38,534 nt of DNA from DASYQD01 sp036005845 (GCA_036005845.1 DASYQD010000164.1:1-38534), one strand, 5' to 3'. Positions 21,662-29,667 are shown, numbered from the stretch's first letter. Program-made: numbers and translations. The notes: a model not told the origin generated them from the letters alone.

Positions 21662-21705
21662 GGCGCGGTCCTCGAAGCGATGCGGCGGCGCGGCTGAAAG
21701 CTCAT
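21658..21705 (-). CDS. Short upstream ORF (15 codons) coupled to corA
   Basis: ATG 21705 opens a 15-codon frame, MSFQPRRRIASRTAP, whose TGA overlaps the corA GTG (GTGA). It lies 9 nt after a GATAAT -10 (21720-21715), so an mRNA from that promoter would begin almost exactly at this ATG, and corA would then be reached by translational coupling. The peptide has a Pro-Arg-Arg-Arg run. Regulatory leader peptides are known for other Mg2+ transporters (mgtL and related), but similarity here is only in layout. Chance cannot be excluded. Confidence 0.4.
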   Translation of the reverse strand: MSFQPRRRIASRTAP

Positions 21706-21714
21706 CGCGGCGCC

Positions 21715-21734
21715 ATTATCGCCGTTGCTATCCT
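21715..21734. promoter_or_regulatory. Divergent promoters of corA and the membrane-protein gene
   Basis: On the minus strand GATAAT (21720-21715) faces corA. On the plus strand TGC-TATCCT (hexamer 21729-21734) is an extended -10, 8 nt before ATG 21743. The two -10 hexamers are back to back with 8 bp between, so polymerase binding at one should hinder the other. Confidence 0.4.
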
Positions 21735-21742
21735 GCGCCGCG

Positions 21743-23566
21743 ATGACGGATGGGGCCGTAGACCTTTACCGGCGCCGCGCCGACCCGGTGGTGGCGGCGG
21801 TGTTCGCGCTCGGGCTCGCTTTGTCGCTGCTGCTGGCGCTGCGCAGCCAGGTCGGCGGCGATCAGCTCAATCTCCTCGCGCGCGGCTGGCTGCTGCTGGC
21901 GCGCGGCGAGTGGCTGCCCTACGGCAACCCGAGCAGCAGCGGCGGCGCCGTGCCAGGAGGCGTCACCGCGCTTTTGGTGGCGGCGCCGCTGGCGCTGTGG
22001 CGGCATCACCGTGCCGCCGTGCTCGGCATCGTGCTGACTCAGGTGCTCGCCTTCGTGTTGCTCGACCGTTGGCTGCGCGAGGCGCTCGCGCGCCGCGAGC
22101 GGCGGCTCTTCGCGGTGGTCTACTGGCTGAGCCCGTGGCGCTTGTTGCTCTCCGGCTTCCTGTGGAACCCGGGCTACCTGCTGCTCCTCGGCGCCATCCA
22201 CGCGTGGAGCGCGTGGCGCCAGCGCGAGGTGGCATCGTGGTGGCCGTCATTCGCGGTGGCGTTGGCGGTGGGGATCGGGTTCCAGATCCATCCTTCGGTG
22301 ACGCTGCTGGGCGCGGCGACGGTGCTGCTGTGGATCACCGGCCACACGCGGCTGCGGTGGAGCGGCGTCGCCGCCGGCGTGCTGGTGTCCGCCGCGGCGC
22401 TCGTGCCGTGGGTGTTGGCAGTGCGGCGCGAGCCGGCGCTGCTGCCGGTCTCGGAAGGCTTTCCCTTTCGCGGGCTGGTGCTGCTGTTCCCGCTCGTGCG
22501 CGGCGTGTTGTATGGGCTGCGCTACGGCTCGCTCGGTTTGCCGGCGCCCGAGGCGCGATTCGACTTCGCGCCGGAGCTGGGCGACGCGATGGCGCGGCCG
22601 ATGGGCCTCTTCGCCCACGGCATGGTGACCTGGTTCGGCGGCATCACCGTGATCGTCGCGGTGCTGGCGAACTTCTGGCTGTGGCGCCGTCTTCGACGGC
22701 GCGGGCTCGCCGAGCTGCTCGGCGTGCGGCCGGGCCGCCGCGCGTGGGTGGCCGGCTACGCCCGCGTCTGCTTCGCCGCGGCGCTGCTCACCTATGCGGC
22801 GGCGCCGACGACCGTCATGTGGTGGCAGGGCGTGCCGCTGTTCCACGCCGCGCTGCTGCCGCTCGCCTTGTGGGGCGGCGCGCTGGCGCGACGCCGTCGA
22901 CGGGCGATGAGGATCGCCAGCGTCGCGTGGCCGGCCTGCGCGGTCGTCATCGCCTTGCTGCTCGCCTTCGGCGGTCGCCGTCATCGCTGCGGCGGCGAGG
23001 GCTCCATCGTGCTGCCGCTGCGCGGCGATCACCCGATGCTGCACGACCTGCGCATCTTCGAGAGCTGCCCGATCGAGATCCGCCCCGACGGCTGGTGGCC
23101 CGACGTGCTGCCGGAGCCGCGGCTGGCGCGGCCCGGCAGCGAAGCTCAGCCGCCGATGCGCTCGAGCTCGACGGGCGGTACGAACGCCAGCCGGCCCTTC
23201 GCGTCGCGGCTCGATTCGTCGCGCTCGTTGCCGCGCCGCGATCCGGTCGCCGGCGCGCTGTGCTCCGTCGCCGGCGTCACGGCACCCGGCGGCTCGACGG
23301 CGCGATCTTGCGGCAGCACCGCGAGCAGCGTGCCGGTCGCCTCGACGCGCCCCGGCGGCGCCGGCGGGATGGTGCTCACCACGACGGTCGCCGCTTCGCC
23401 TGGCAGCGGCTCGGGCGGCGGCGGTGGTGGCGGCTCCTGCGCCGCGACCTTGAAGCTGCCGACGAGCCCGGCCGCTTCACGGCGCAGCGTCAGCGTCCCG
23501 GCCACGGCGGTGTTGAAGTCCTTCATGCTGCCCAGCGCTTCGCCGCGCGTGGTGACGAAGGCGTAG
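21743..23566 (+). CDS. Multi-pass membrane protein, GT-C-like, of unknown function
   Basis: A 607-residue open frame from ATG 21743. Residues 1-460 contain about ten hydrophobic helices (VVAAVFALGLALSLLLALRS; ALLVAAPLALW; VLGIVLTQVLAFVLL; GVAAGVLVSAAALVPWVLAV; and others). A first periplasmic loop GGDQLNLLARGWLLLARGEW carries an acidic residue where GT-C glycosyltransferases of the PMT/ArnT type have theirs. I do not recognise a named family. Useful homology-like sequence seems to end around 23150 (WWPDVLPEPRLARPGSEAQP). The last 135 codons are low-complexity and lie entirely antisense to the lipoprotein gene (23146-23982), so either the true stop has been lost or the tail is translated but non-functional. 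It may act on envelope glycans, given its neighbours. Confidence 0.65.
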   Translation: MTDGAVDLYRRRADPVVAAVFALGLALSLLLALRSQVGGDQLNLLARGWLLLARGEWLPYGNPSSSGGAVPGGVTALLVAAPLALWRHHRAAVLGIVLTQVLAFVLLDRWLREALARRERRLFAVVYWLSPWRLLLSGFLWNPGYLLLLGAIHAWSAWRQREVASWWPSFAVALAVGIGFQIHPSVTLLGAATVLLWITGHTRLRWSGVAAGVLVSAAALVPWVLAVRREPALLPVSEGFPFRGLVLLFPLVRGVLYGLRYGSLGLPAPEARFDFAPELGDAMARPMGLFAHGMVTWFGGITVIVAVLANFWLWRRLRRRGLAELLGVRPGRRAWVAGYARVCFAAALLTYAAAPTTVMWWQGVPLFHAALLPLALWGGALARRRRRAMRIASVAWPACAVVIALLLAFGGRRHRCGGEGSIVLPLRGDHPMLHDLRIFESCPIEIRPDGWWPDVLPEPRLARPGSEAQPPMRSSSTGGTNASRPFASRLDSSRSLPRRDPVAGALCSVAGVTAPGGSTARSCGSTASSVPVASTRPGGAGGMVLTTTVAASPGSGSGGGGGGGSCAATLKLPTSPAASRRSVSVPATAVLKSFMLPSASPRVVTKA

Positions 23567-23982
23567 ACGCGCACCGGCACCAGCGGCTCCTCCGGCGCGT
23601 GCAGCACGTAGGTGCCCGGCTTCGCCGGCACGTTGAGGAAGGTCACCACCGCATCCGGTTGCGAGCTGCCGCCGACGCGATGGCGCAGCTCGAGCCGGAG
23701 CCGCGGATCGCGGTCGGCGGAGCCGGCCAGCGGTTCCACGACCACGTCGGGAGCGGGGTCCTGGACGGTGAAGTCGCCGGCGAGAGTCAGCGAGCTCGGT
23801 GAAGGCGGAGGGGGCGGCGCTTGTGCGACGGCCGGCGCCGAAGCGATCGGTGCCTTGATCGGCGGCGCGCTCGCGGGCGCGAGCCGCTCGACCATGGCCG
23901 TCTCGCTGCCGCAGGCCGCCACCGACAACGCTATGACCAGCAGAAAGAGTGATTTACGAGTGGTGTTGTACACGGTGTTCAT
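23146..23982 (-). CDS. Putative lipoprotein of unknown function
   Basis: A 278-residue lipoprotein starting at ATG 23982, just behind GGGGGAGA. MNTVYNTTRKSLFLLVIALS is a type II signal peptide with lipobox V-A-A-C24. A Pro/Ala linker follows, then a beta-rich domain near 65-200: SLTLAGDFTVQDPAPDVVVE, the block TAVAGTLTLRREAAGLVGSF, then a poly-Pro tract and VVVSTIPPAPPGRVEATGTL. The pattern of alternating strands with G-x-L-x-L and G-S-F looks like a small beta-sandwich or barrel of the kind seen in many anonymous bacterial lipoproteins. The tail is hydrophilic. It overlaps the 3' part of the plus-strand membrane-protein frame by 421 bp. The clear signal makes this strand the more believable in the overlap. 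Confidence 0.68.
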   Translation of the reverse strand: MNTVYNTTRKSLFLLVIALSVAACGSETAMVERLAPASAPPIKAPIASAPAVAQAPPPPPSPSSLTLAGDFTVQDPAPDVVVEPLAGSADRDPRLRLELRHRVGGSSQPDAVVTFLNVPAKPGTYVLHAPEEPLVPVRVYAFVTTRGEALGSMKDFNTAVAGTLTLRREAAGLVGSFKVAAQEPPPPPPPEPLPGEAATVVVSTIPPAPPGRVEATGTLLAVLPQDRAVEPPGAVTPATEHSAPATGSRRGNERDESSRDAKGRLAFVPPVELERIGG

Positions 23983-24032
23983 TCTCCCCCGACCCATGGA
24001 GCAACCAGCGTGCCATTCAGGCCGGCCCGGCT

Positions 24033-24061
24033 TTGGGATTCGCCCGCCGATCGTCGATAAT
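24033..24061 (+). promoter_or_regulatory. Sigma-70-type promoter of the receiver-LpxC gene
   Basis: TTGGGA (24033-24038), 17-nt spacer, GATAAT (24056-24061): the best -35/-10 pair in the window after the HTH module. ATG 24074 is 12 nt beyond the -10, giving a leader of about 5 nt and no Shine-Dalgarno. Confidence 0.5.
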
Positions 24062-24073
24062 TGCCGGCACCGC

Positions 24074-25399
24074 ATGGGGAAACATCCGGATACGGGCCAA
24101 TTGGTCCTCGTCGTCGACGACCAGCCGGCGATCCTGAGCACCGTCTCGGCCATCCTCGCCGACGAGGGCTACCGCACGGTGGTCACCGAGAGCGGCGAGG
24201 ACGCGCTGCGTCTTTACGAGGAGACGCGGCCCGACGTGGTCTTCCTCGACATCTGGCTCGCCGACATGGATGGCTTGGAAACTTTGCAGGCGCTTCGGCA
24301 ACGCGATCCGCGCGCGGCGGTGATCATGATCTCCGGCCATGGGACCGCGGCCACCGCCGTGCAGGCGCTCAAGATGGGCGCCTGCGACTTCATCGAGAAG
24401 CCGCTCTCGTATAGCCAGGTGGTCGCCGCCGTCGCCGGCGCGCTGGCGCGCAAGGGGAACGGCGCCGCGGCGCCGCTGCCGGTGCTCGAGGAGGCCGCCG
24501 CGCCGCCCGATCTCGCGCCGCCGCCGCCGTCGCCGCTGCTGCGCACCAGCACGCAGCCCCAGCGCACGCTGCGCGCGAGCACCGTGCTCTACGGCCTCGG
24601 CCTCCACTCCGGCGCGCGCACCGGCATGGCGCTGCAGCCGCTGCCGCCCGACAGCGGGCTCCACATCGTGACGCTGCCGACGCGCACGCACGTGCCGGTG
24701 CACGTCGACAGCGTTGGCGACACGGACTACGCGACGACGCTCGCCGTCGACGGTCAAGCGATCAAGACCGTCGAGCACCTGCTCTCGGCGCTGCACGCGC
24801 GCGGCGTCACCAACCTGCTCATCAAGGTGCACGGCGAGATCCCGGTGCTCGACGGCTCGGCGCTGGAATTCTGCCAGGCGCTCGAGCAGGTGGGCGTCGT
24901 CGACCAGGACCAGCCGCGCCGCGAGCTCGTCGTCGACCGGCGCTACGAGATTTCGAGCGGACCCGGCAAGCTGCTCGCCATCGAACCGTTCGACGGCTTC
25001 GCGGTGAGCTACCTGCTGCGCTACCCGCCGCCGATCGGCGAGCAATATGGCGAGTTCACGCTGACGAGCTTCGAGACGTATCAGCGCGAGATCGCGCCCG
25101 CGCGCACCTTCGGGTTCATGAAGGACCTGAAGATGATGAGCGAGCTCGGCCTGGGCACCGGCGGCCGCCTCGACAACTGCATCCTGGTGGGCGACGAGGG
25201 CGTGGTGAACACGACGCTGCGCTTCCCCGACGAGTTCGTGCGCCACAAGATCCTCGACGTCATCGGCGACCTCTACCTGCTGGGCTACCCGATCCGCGGC
25301 CGCGTCACCGCGCGGCTGACCGGACACCGCGACAACATCGCGCTGCTGCGCGCCATCCAGGCCGCCAACCCGGTCGAGGTGCCGGCGGCGCCGAAGTAG
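24074..25399 (+). CDS. lpxC: Response-regulator receiver fused to LpxC (UDP-3-O-acyl-GlcNAc deacetylase)
   Basis: A 441-residue two-domain protein. Residues 8-125 are a complete receiver domain, closest by eye to NtrX/NtrC types: acidic pair D15-D16 in LVVDDQPAI, phospho-acceptor D59 in FLDIWLADMDGLETL, S87 in MISGHGTA, and K109 in DFIEKPLS. A Pro/Ala linker (126-160) leads to a full LpxC domain (164-435), the committed, zinc-dependent deacetylase of lipid A synthesis. It has VLYGLGLHSGARTG, E234-H235 in TVEHLLSALHARG, DGSALEFCQAL, H391 and D395 in RHKILDVIGDLYLLG, and H418 in LTGHRDNIALLRAI. Zinc ligands H235, H391 and D395 and the catalytic Glu/His are all conserved, so both halves look active. 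E. coli LpxC (305 residues) has no receiver. No histidine kinase gene lies in the window. Confidence 0.93.
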   Translation: MGKHPDTGQLVLVVDDQPAILSTVSAILADEGYRTVVTESGEDALRLYEETRPDVVFLDIWLADMDGLETLQALRQRDPRAAVIMISGHGTAATAVQALKMGACDFIEKPLSYSQVVAAVAGALARKGNGAAAPLPVLEEAAAPPDLAPPPPSPLLRTSTQPQRTLRASTVLYGLGLHSGARTGMALQPLPPDSGLHIVTLPTRTHVPVHVDSVGDTDYATTLAVDGQAIKTVEHLLSALHARGVTNLLIKVHGEIPVLDGSALEFCQALEQVGVVDQDQPRRELVVDRRYEISSGPGKLLAIEPFDGFAVSYLLRYPPPIGEQYGEFTLTSFETYQREIAPARTFGFMKDLKMMSELGLGTGGRLDNCILVGDEGVVNTTLRFPDEFVRHKILDVIGDLYLLGYPIRGRVTARLTGHRDNIALLRAIQAANPVEVPAAPK

Positions 25400-25445
25400 G
25401 CGCGGCGGTAGACGGCCTGCCTACGACGGGCCGCCCGCGAGCGCG

Positions 25446-27638
25446 ATGACGACGCCCTCGCCACCGCCTGCAGCGCATCGTTCGGCAGCGCCGCTGGGCC
25501 ATTGGCGGCGAACCGGCGCCATGACGATGCGCACGTGGCGACTACCTGGCGCCGCCTATCTGGCGGCGCTTGGCGTCGCCCTGTTTCTGTTCCTATTGAG
25601 CTGGCCGATCTTCGCCGGCGACACCGATCTCTGGTACCACCTCGCCGCCGGGCGCTCGATCATCGAGAGAGGCAGCATCCCGCGCCACGCCGTGGGCACG
25701 TTCCTGCAGCGGCCGTGGATCGACTACTCGTGGCTGTTCCAGTTGATCGCGTGGAGCGCGCACGCGGCGGGCGGGTATGTGGGCCTCGTGCTGCTGCGGG
25801 CGGCGCTGTTCGTGGCGCTCGCTGGGGCGGTCGTCGCGGTGCTGCGACCGTGCCGGCGGCCGGCGGCGGCGTGGCGGGTGGCGGTCTGCATCATCGCGCT
25901 GCTCGTGCTGTTGCCGCGCTTCGCGTCGCTGCGGCCGCAGCTCGTGGCGTTGGTGTTGCTGGCCGTCGCGCTACTCGCGCTCGAGCGGGGCGGGCGGTTA
26001 TGGGCGCTGCCAGCCGTGGGCGTGCTGTGGGCGAATGCGCACGGTGTGTCGTGGCCGGTGTTCGCTGTGGTGCTCGCCGCCTACGGCGCGGAGCTGGCGT
26101 GGCAGCGCCTGCGACAACAGGCGCCGGCTGACTTCCGGGCGCGCGCGAACGCGATCGCGGCGGCGGCAGCGGCGCTGCTCGTCACGCCGCACGGCATCGC
26201 GCTGCTGCGGCTGCCGTTCACGTCGCTCGATTTCGCGTCGCGCATGATCGAAGAGCTGGGGCCGTTGCCGGCGGCCGCGTACACGCGGTTCGCCGTCGAA
26301 GGGCTCGTGCCCAGCCGGCAGACGCTGTTCAACCTGCTGGCGCTGGCCGCCGTCTTCGCGCTGGTCGAGCAGGCGGCGCGTCGCAAGCTCCGGCTCGCAC
26401 ACGTGGTCCTCGTCGCCGGCGCCGTGCTGTTGCTCTCCCGCGGCAGCCGTTTCGTCTGTGAGAGCGCGCTCCTCGCCCTGCCGTTGCTCGCGGGGTGGGA
26501 ACCGCCGACGTGGACACAACGCGAGGCGCCGCGGTTCGCGCGCGCGGGCGTGCTCGTGCTGCTCGGCCTCGTGCCGTTCGTCACCCTTGAGAAGATGCGC
26601 TACCCGGGCCGATACCCGCTGTCGACCGACAACCTGCCTACCGGCGTGACCACCTTCCTCGAGCGCGCCGGGCACGGCGGCACCATCTTCAACTTCCCCG
26701 ACCTCGCGGGATGGCTCGAGTGGCGCCTCGCGCCGCGCTATCGCATCTTCGCCGACCTGCAGACCCCGTTCCCCTACGACGACGTCGACACCTTCCTCGC
26801 CATCGGCGCCACCGCCGACCGCGTCGTCCTCGGCCGCGTGCTGGCGCGCTACCGCCCCGACTTCCTCGCCATCGGCATCGACGACCGCGAAGCGCCGGCC
26901 CATCTCGACCCGCGCTGGGGCTACCGCCCCGTCGCTTTCGACTGGACGACCGTCCTCTACGCACACCGGCAGAGCCAACGCGATCTGGTGGCGCAATACG
27001 AGCTGCGCGCCATCGATCCGTGCACGGCAGTCGCGGGCGAGCCGCGGCCCGGTGCACCGCCGGACCTGGCTCGCGCCGAGCTGGAGCAGCTGGCTGGGAT
27101 CGACACCTCCAACAGCGCCGTCGCCGTCGCCTTGGCGCGGCTGCAGCTCGCAGCCGGCGACGCCTCTTCGGCGCTCGGCAACGCGAAGCACGCCACCACG
27201 ACGACCCCGCTCCACGCCGAGGGCTGGCTCACCGCCGGCGACGCCAACGTCGCGCTGCGCCGCTACCGCGAAGCGGTCGACGACTTCGAGACCGCCCGCA
27301 AGCGCGGCGGCCCCGAAGGCCGCATCGGCCGCCAGCTCTGGCTCTGCTGGACGAAGCTCGGCGAGCCGCGCCGCGCCTACCGCGAGCTCGACCGTGTCGT
27401 CGACCCGGTCTCCTCGTCCACCTCCTTCGTGGACCTGCTGGCGCTCGGCGAAACGGCCGCCGCCATTGGCGACCGCGAGGCCGCCGAACGCAACCTCACC
27501 TTCGCGCTCTGGAAAGCGCCCGACGAGGCATCCCAACGACGGGCCGCAGCAGGACTCGACCGCGCACACGATCCCGGCGCGGGCCCGATATCGCCGTCGG
27601 CCCGCGCGATGCCCGCCAGCTCCGGGATCAAGGAATGA
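25446..27638 (+). CDS. Multi-pass membrane protein with C-terminal TPR-like region
   Basis: A 730-residue protein (ATG 25446; the in-frame ATG 25521, M26, just before the first helix is an alternative start). About eleven transmembrane helices occupy residues 30-400. The first loop, GDTDLWYHLAAGRSIIERGS followed by IPRHAVGTFLQRPWIDYSWL, is the recurring signature of a broad group of anonymous GT-C-like membrane proteins (D-x-D-x-W-x-H-L-x-x-G-x-x-I). A soluble domain near 400-530 (GGTIFNFPDLAGWLEWRLAP; FADLQTPFPYDDVD) precedes helical TPR-like repeats from about 545 (AVALARLQLAAGDASSALGN; EGWLTAGDANVALRRYREAV). A role in building or modifying surface polysaccharide is plausible from the fold and from neighbouring lpxC, but no activity can be named. 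The last 11 bp overlap the convergent propeller gene. Confidence 0.75.
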   Translation: MTTPSPPPAAHRSAAPLGHWRRTGAMTMRTWRLPGAAYLAALGVALFLFLLSWPIFAGDTDLWYHLAAGRSIIERGSIPRHAVGTFLQRPWIDYSWLFQLIAWSAHAAGGYVGLVLLRAALFVALAGAVVAVLRPCRRPAAAWRVAVCIIALLVLLPRFASLRPQLVALVLLAVALLALERGGRLWALPAVGVLWANAHGVSWPVFAVVLAAYGAELAWQRLRQQAPADFRARANAIAAAAAALLVTPHGIALLRLPFTSLDFASRMIEELGPLPAAAYTRFAVEGLVPSRQTLFNLLALAAVFALVEQAARRKLRLAHVVLVAGAVLLLSRGSRFVCESALLALPLLAGWEPPTWTQREAPRFARAGVLVLLGLVPFVTLEKMRYPGRYPLSTDNLPTGVTTFLERAGHGGTIFNFPDLAGWLEWRLAPRYRIFADLQTPFPYDDVDTFLAIGATADRVVLGRVLARYRPDFLAIGIDDREAPAHLDPRWGYRPVAFDWTTVLYAHRQSQRDLVAQYELRAIDPCTAVAGEPRPGAPPDLARAELEQLAGIDTSNSAVAVALARLQLAAGDASSALGNAKHATTTTPLHAEGWLTAGDANVALRRYREAVDDFETARKRGGPEGRIGRQLWLCWTKLGEPRRAYRELDRVVDPVSSSTSFVDLLALGETAAAIGDREAAERNLTFALWKAPDEASQRRAAAGLDRAHDPGAGPISPSARAMPASSGIKE

Positions 27639-29667
27639 TCGTGGGCGAGCCGTACCACGTCCACGGCGGATTGGCCGCCGCGTCGCTGCGCCAATAGGGG
27701 ACCAGGCTGCAGTTGCGGCGGGCCACGACCTCGAAGTTCTGGCCGAAGTTGCTCTGGATCAACGATACCGAACGGACGATACCGCTACCGAAGCGATTCG
27801 GTCCCCGCCACACACGGTCCTCGCCACGCCAGTAGTGCGCCATGCCTCCGGTTGCCAGCGGCGCCACGAGCTCGAAGTTGCCGGGCCCACCTGGATTGGC
27901 GAAGTTCCCCTGGATGAAGGATGGTGTACCGGAGATGCCGGATGCGAAGAAGCCGCCCTGCCTCCAGGCGCCGTCTTCCTCGCGCCAGTAGTCGACGAGC
28001 CGGTCCCCGACCCTCACCACCGCCTCCAGATTCCGTCGCAGGGAACCGACGGTGCTCTGGACGAGGCTTACATCGTCGACTACGCCGAGCTCGAATCCGA
28101 ACTCGCCCACCTCGCGCCACGGCTTCGACGGCGAGTCGTTGTCGCGCTCGTAGTGCGCGAGGCCGCCGGTCGCCAGCGGTGTGACGACCTCGAAGTTGCC
28201 GAATGCGCCAAGCTTGCCCTGGACGAGGGAAGGCGTTCCGGATACACCGGCAGCGAAATCGCCGGTGCCGTACCACTGCACGCCACCTCGCCAGAAGTGC
28301 GCCAGCCGATCTCCGATTCTGGCGACCACTTCCAGATTACCGTAGTTGCTCTGGATCATCGAGACCGCATCGACGGCCCCGCCAGCGGCGGCGAACGGGA
28401 ACGGGCCGTGCCAGGGGAGGGAGGGATCGTCGTTGTCGCGCCAGAAGTGGGCCAGCCCGCCGCACGCGGCGGGGACGACCACCTCGAAATTGCCGCGCGC
28501 ACCGTAGGTGCTCTGCACCAAGGCCGGGGTGGAGCAGAGCGGCTCGCCGTCGATCTGGGCAGGCAGCGTCCACACGTCCGTGCCGGCACCGAAGACGGTG
28601 CCCGCCAAAACATCGACGACCGTGGCCGGCTCGAACGAAGGTGTCGACCCAGAGACGTTGACCGCGCCCAGGTCGAAGAGATCGCTGTCGCTATTGCCCG
28701 TAACGGCATAGATCTTGTCGTCCACCGCGAGTTGCAGTTGCGAGATGCCGTAGGCCTCGGAGCCGGGGAGGAAAGTCGGGGTGAGCGGCTCGGGGTCAAC
28801 GAAGCGGACATAGCCGAGCCCACGCTCGGGGTTGCTGAAGACGAGCATGCCGCCGTCGCGAGAGAAGGCCAGACCAGCTGGAATGGCAACGTCCAGCTCC
28901 GTGCTGCCGCTGAAGTCGCCCTGCGAATCGAGGGCGACGATCAGGATCCCTTTTCGTGTCGCGACGGCCAAGCGGTGTCCATCGGAGGCGAGGGCGGCCT
29001 GCACTGGAGCCAGACCCCGGTTGGAGTCGAACTCCAAGACGTTACCCTCTAGGGAGATGCTTCCCGGCCCGATTACGAACTTGTCCACGACATCGTTGTT
29101 GAGGGCATAAAGGAACCTGGTCGTTCCGCTGCGCAATGGGGTGGCCACCGCCGTGCCGAAGCCGCTCCAAAATGATCCGCCGAGTCGGCCGGGAGGCACT
29201 TGCACGTTCCTCGACTGGGGGTCTATCGATTGCGTTTGAGTGTCGAAGACCGAGTAGGTGAGCATGAACGGCGCATGAGGACCGATGGCGCCCACTTGTC
29301 GAGCGAAATAGACGATGTAGTACTTCCGGTCGCAGCTGAGCGGGACGGGCACGACGACGATCTGAAGCGCAGCAGCGGCGTTGACGAGCTCGTCGATCTT
29401 GTTGCCGTCGCTGTCGAAGACCTGCAGTTTTCTGGAGCCCTCCTGGCGAACGTAGAACAACAACTTGCCAGAGCCGTCGAAAGCACCGTTGGCGACGCGG
29501 TAAGGCTCGAGCAAAGGGAGACCGCTCGCGGTGGGCGGCGACGTCCCGAAGTCGATGATCGTGTCGGGCAGCAGCCACTTTCTAGCTTGGGCGTGCAAGG
29601 TTGCCGCGCCGGACATGGCGAGCAGCAGTAACCACGAGGAGACGGCGGCGAGCTTTCGGTAGTGCAT
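27628..29667 (-). CDS. Secreted protein with C-terminal propeller-like repeat modules
   Basis: A 679-residue exported protein. The start is ATG 29667, behind AGGAG; residues 1-27 are a Sec signal peptide (WLLLLAMSGAATLHAQA). Residues 30-370 look like a WD40 or lactonase-type beta-propeller domain (ALASDGHRLAVATRKGILIV; LAFSRDGGMLVFSNPERGLG; DDKIYAVTGNSDSDLFDLGA). Residues 381-679 hold six modules of about 45-55 residues, each with S-[LM]-[IV]-Q-[SG]-x-x-G, then N-[FL]-E-[VL]-V and [GR]-L-[AV]-[HD]-[YF]-W-R-x-[DE]. Two types alternate: one with PLATGGLAHYWRDND, one with RVGDRLVHFWR-like text. This resembles lectin-like propeller repeats (PLL-type), so carbohydrate or surface binding is a guess. 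It is divergent from the patatin gene. Confidence 0.75.
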   Translation of the reverse strand: MHYRKLAAVSSWLLLLAMSGAATLHAQARKWLLPDTIIDFGTSPPTASGLPLLEPYRVANGAFDGSGKLLFYVRQEGSRKLQVFDSDGNKIDELVNAAAALQIVVVPVPLSCDRKYYIVYFARQVGAIGPHAPFMLTYSVFDTQTQSIDPQSRNVQVPPGRLGGSFWSGFGTAVATPLRSGTTRFLYALNNDVVDKFVIGPGSISLEGNVLEFDSNRGLAPVQAALASDGHRLAVATRKGILIVALDSQGDFSGSTELDVAIPAGLAFSRDGGMLVFSNPERGLGYVRFVDPEPLTPTFLPGSEAYGISQLQLAVDDKIYAVTGNSDSDLFDLGAVNVSGSTPSFEPATVVDVLAGTVFGAGTDVWTLPAQIDGEPLCSTPALVQSTYGARGNFEVVVPAACGGLAHFWRDNDDPSLPWHGPFPFAAAGGAVDAVSMIQSNYGNLEVVARIGDRLAHFWRGGVQWYGTGDFAAGVSGTPSLVQGKLGAFGNFEVVTPLATGGLAHYERDNDSPSKPWREVGEFGFELGVVDDVSLVQSTVGSLRRNLEAVVRVGDRLVDYWREEDGAWRQGGFFASGISGTPSFIQGNFANPGGPGNFELVAPLATGGMAHYWRGEDRVWRGPNRFGSGIVRSVSLIQSNFGQNFEVVARRNCSLVPYWRSDAAANPPWTWYGSPTIIP
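27631..28527 (-). repeat. Six tandem, alternating A/B repeat modules in the propeller protein
   Basis: Coding repeat covering residues 381-679. A-type modules begin PALVQSTYG, PSLVQGKLG and PSFIQGNFA. B-type modules begin SMIQSNYG, SLVQSTVG and SLIQSNFG. The A-B unit of about 95-105 residues is thus repeated three times, which points to growth by duplication of a dyad rather than of a single blade. Confidence 0.75.

Noticed and set aside
25401..25437. Possible hairpin terminator after the receiver-LpxC gene (GCGGC...GCCGC with inner GTAG/CTAC)
   Set aside because: Stems are short and interrupted, there is no T-tract, and such GC symmetry is expected by chance in this sequence.
25998..27569. 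Minus-strand frame of over 500 codons opposite the TPR membrane protein
   Set aside because: Low-complexity Arg/Gly/Glu text, no start context, and the plus strand shows membrane helices and TPR-like repeats.
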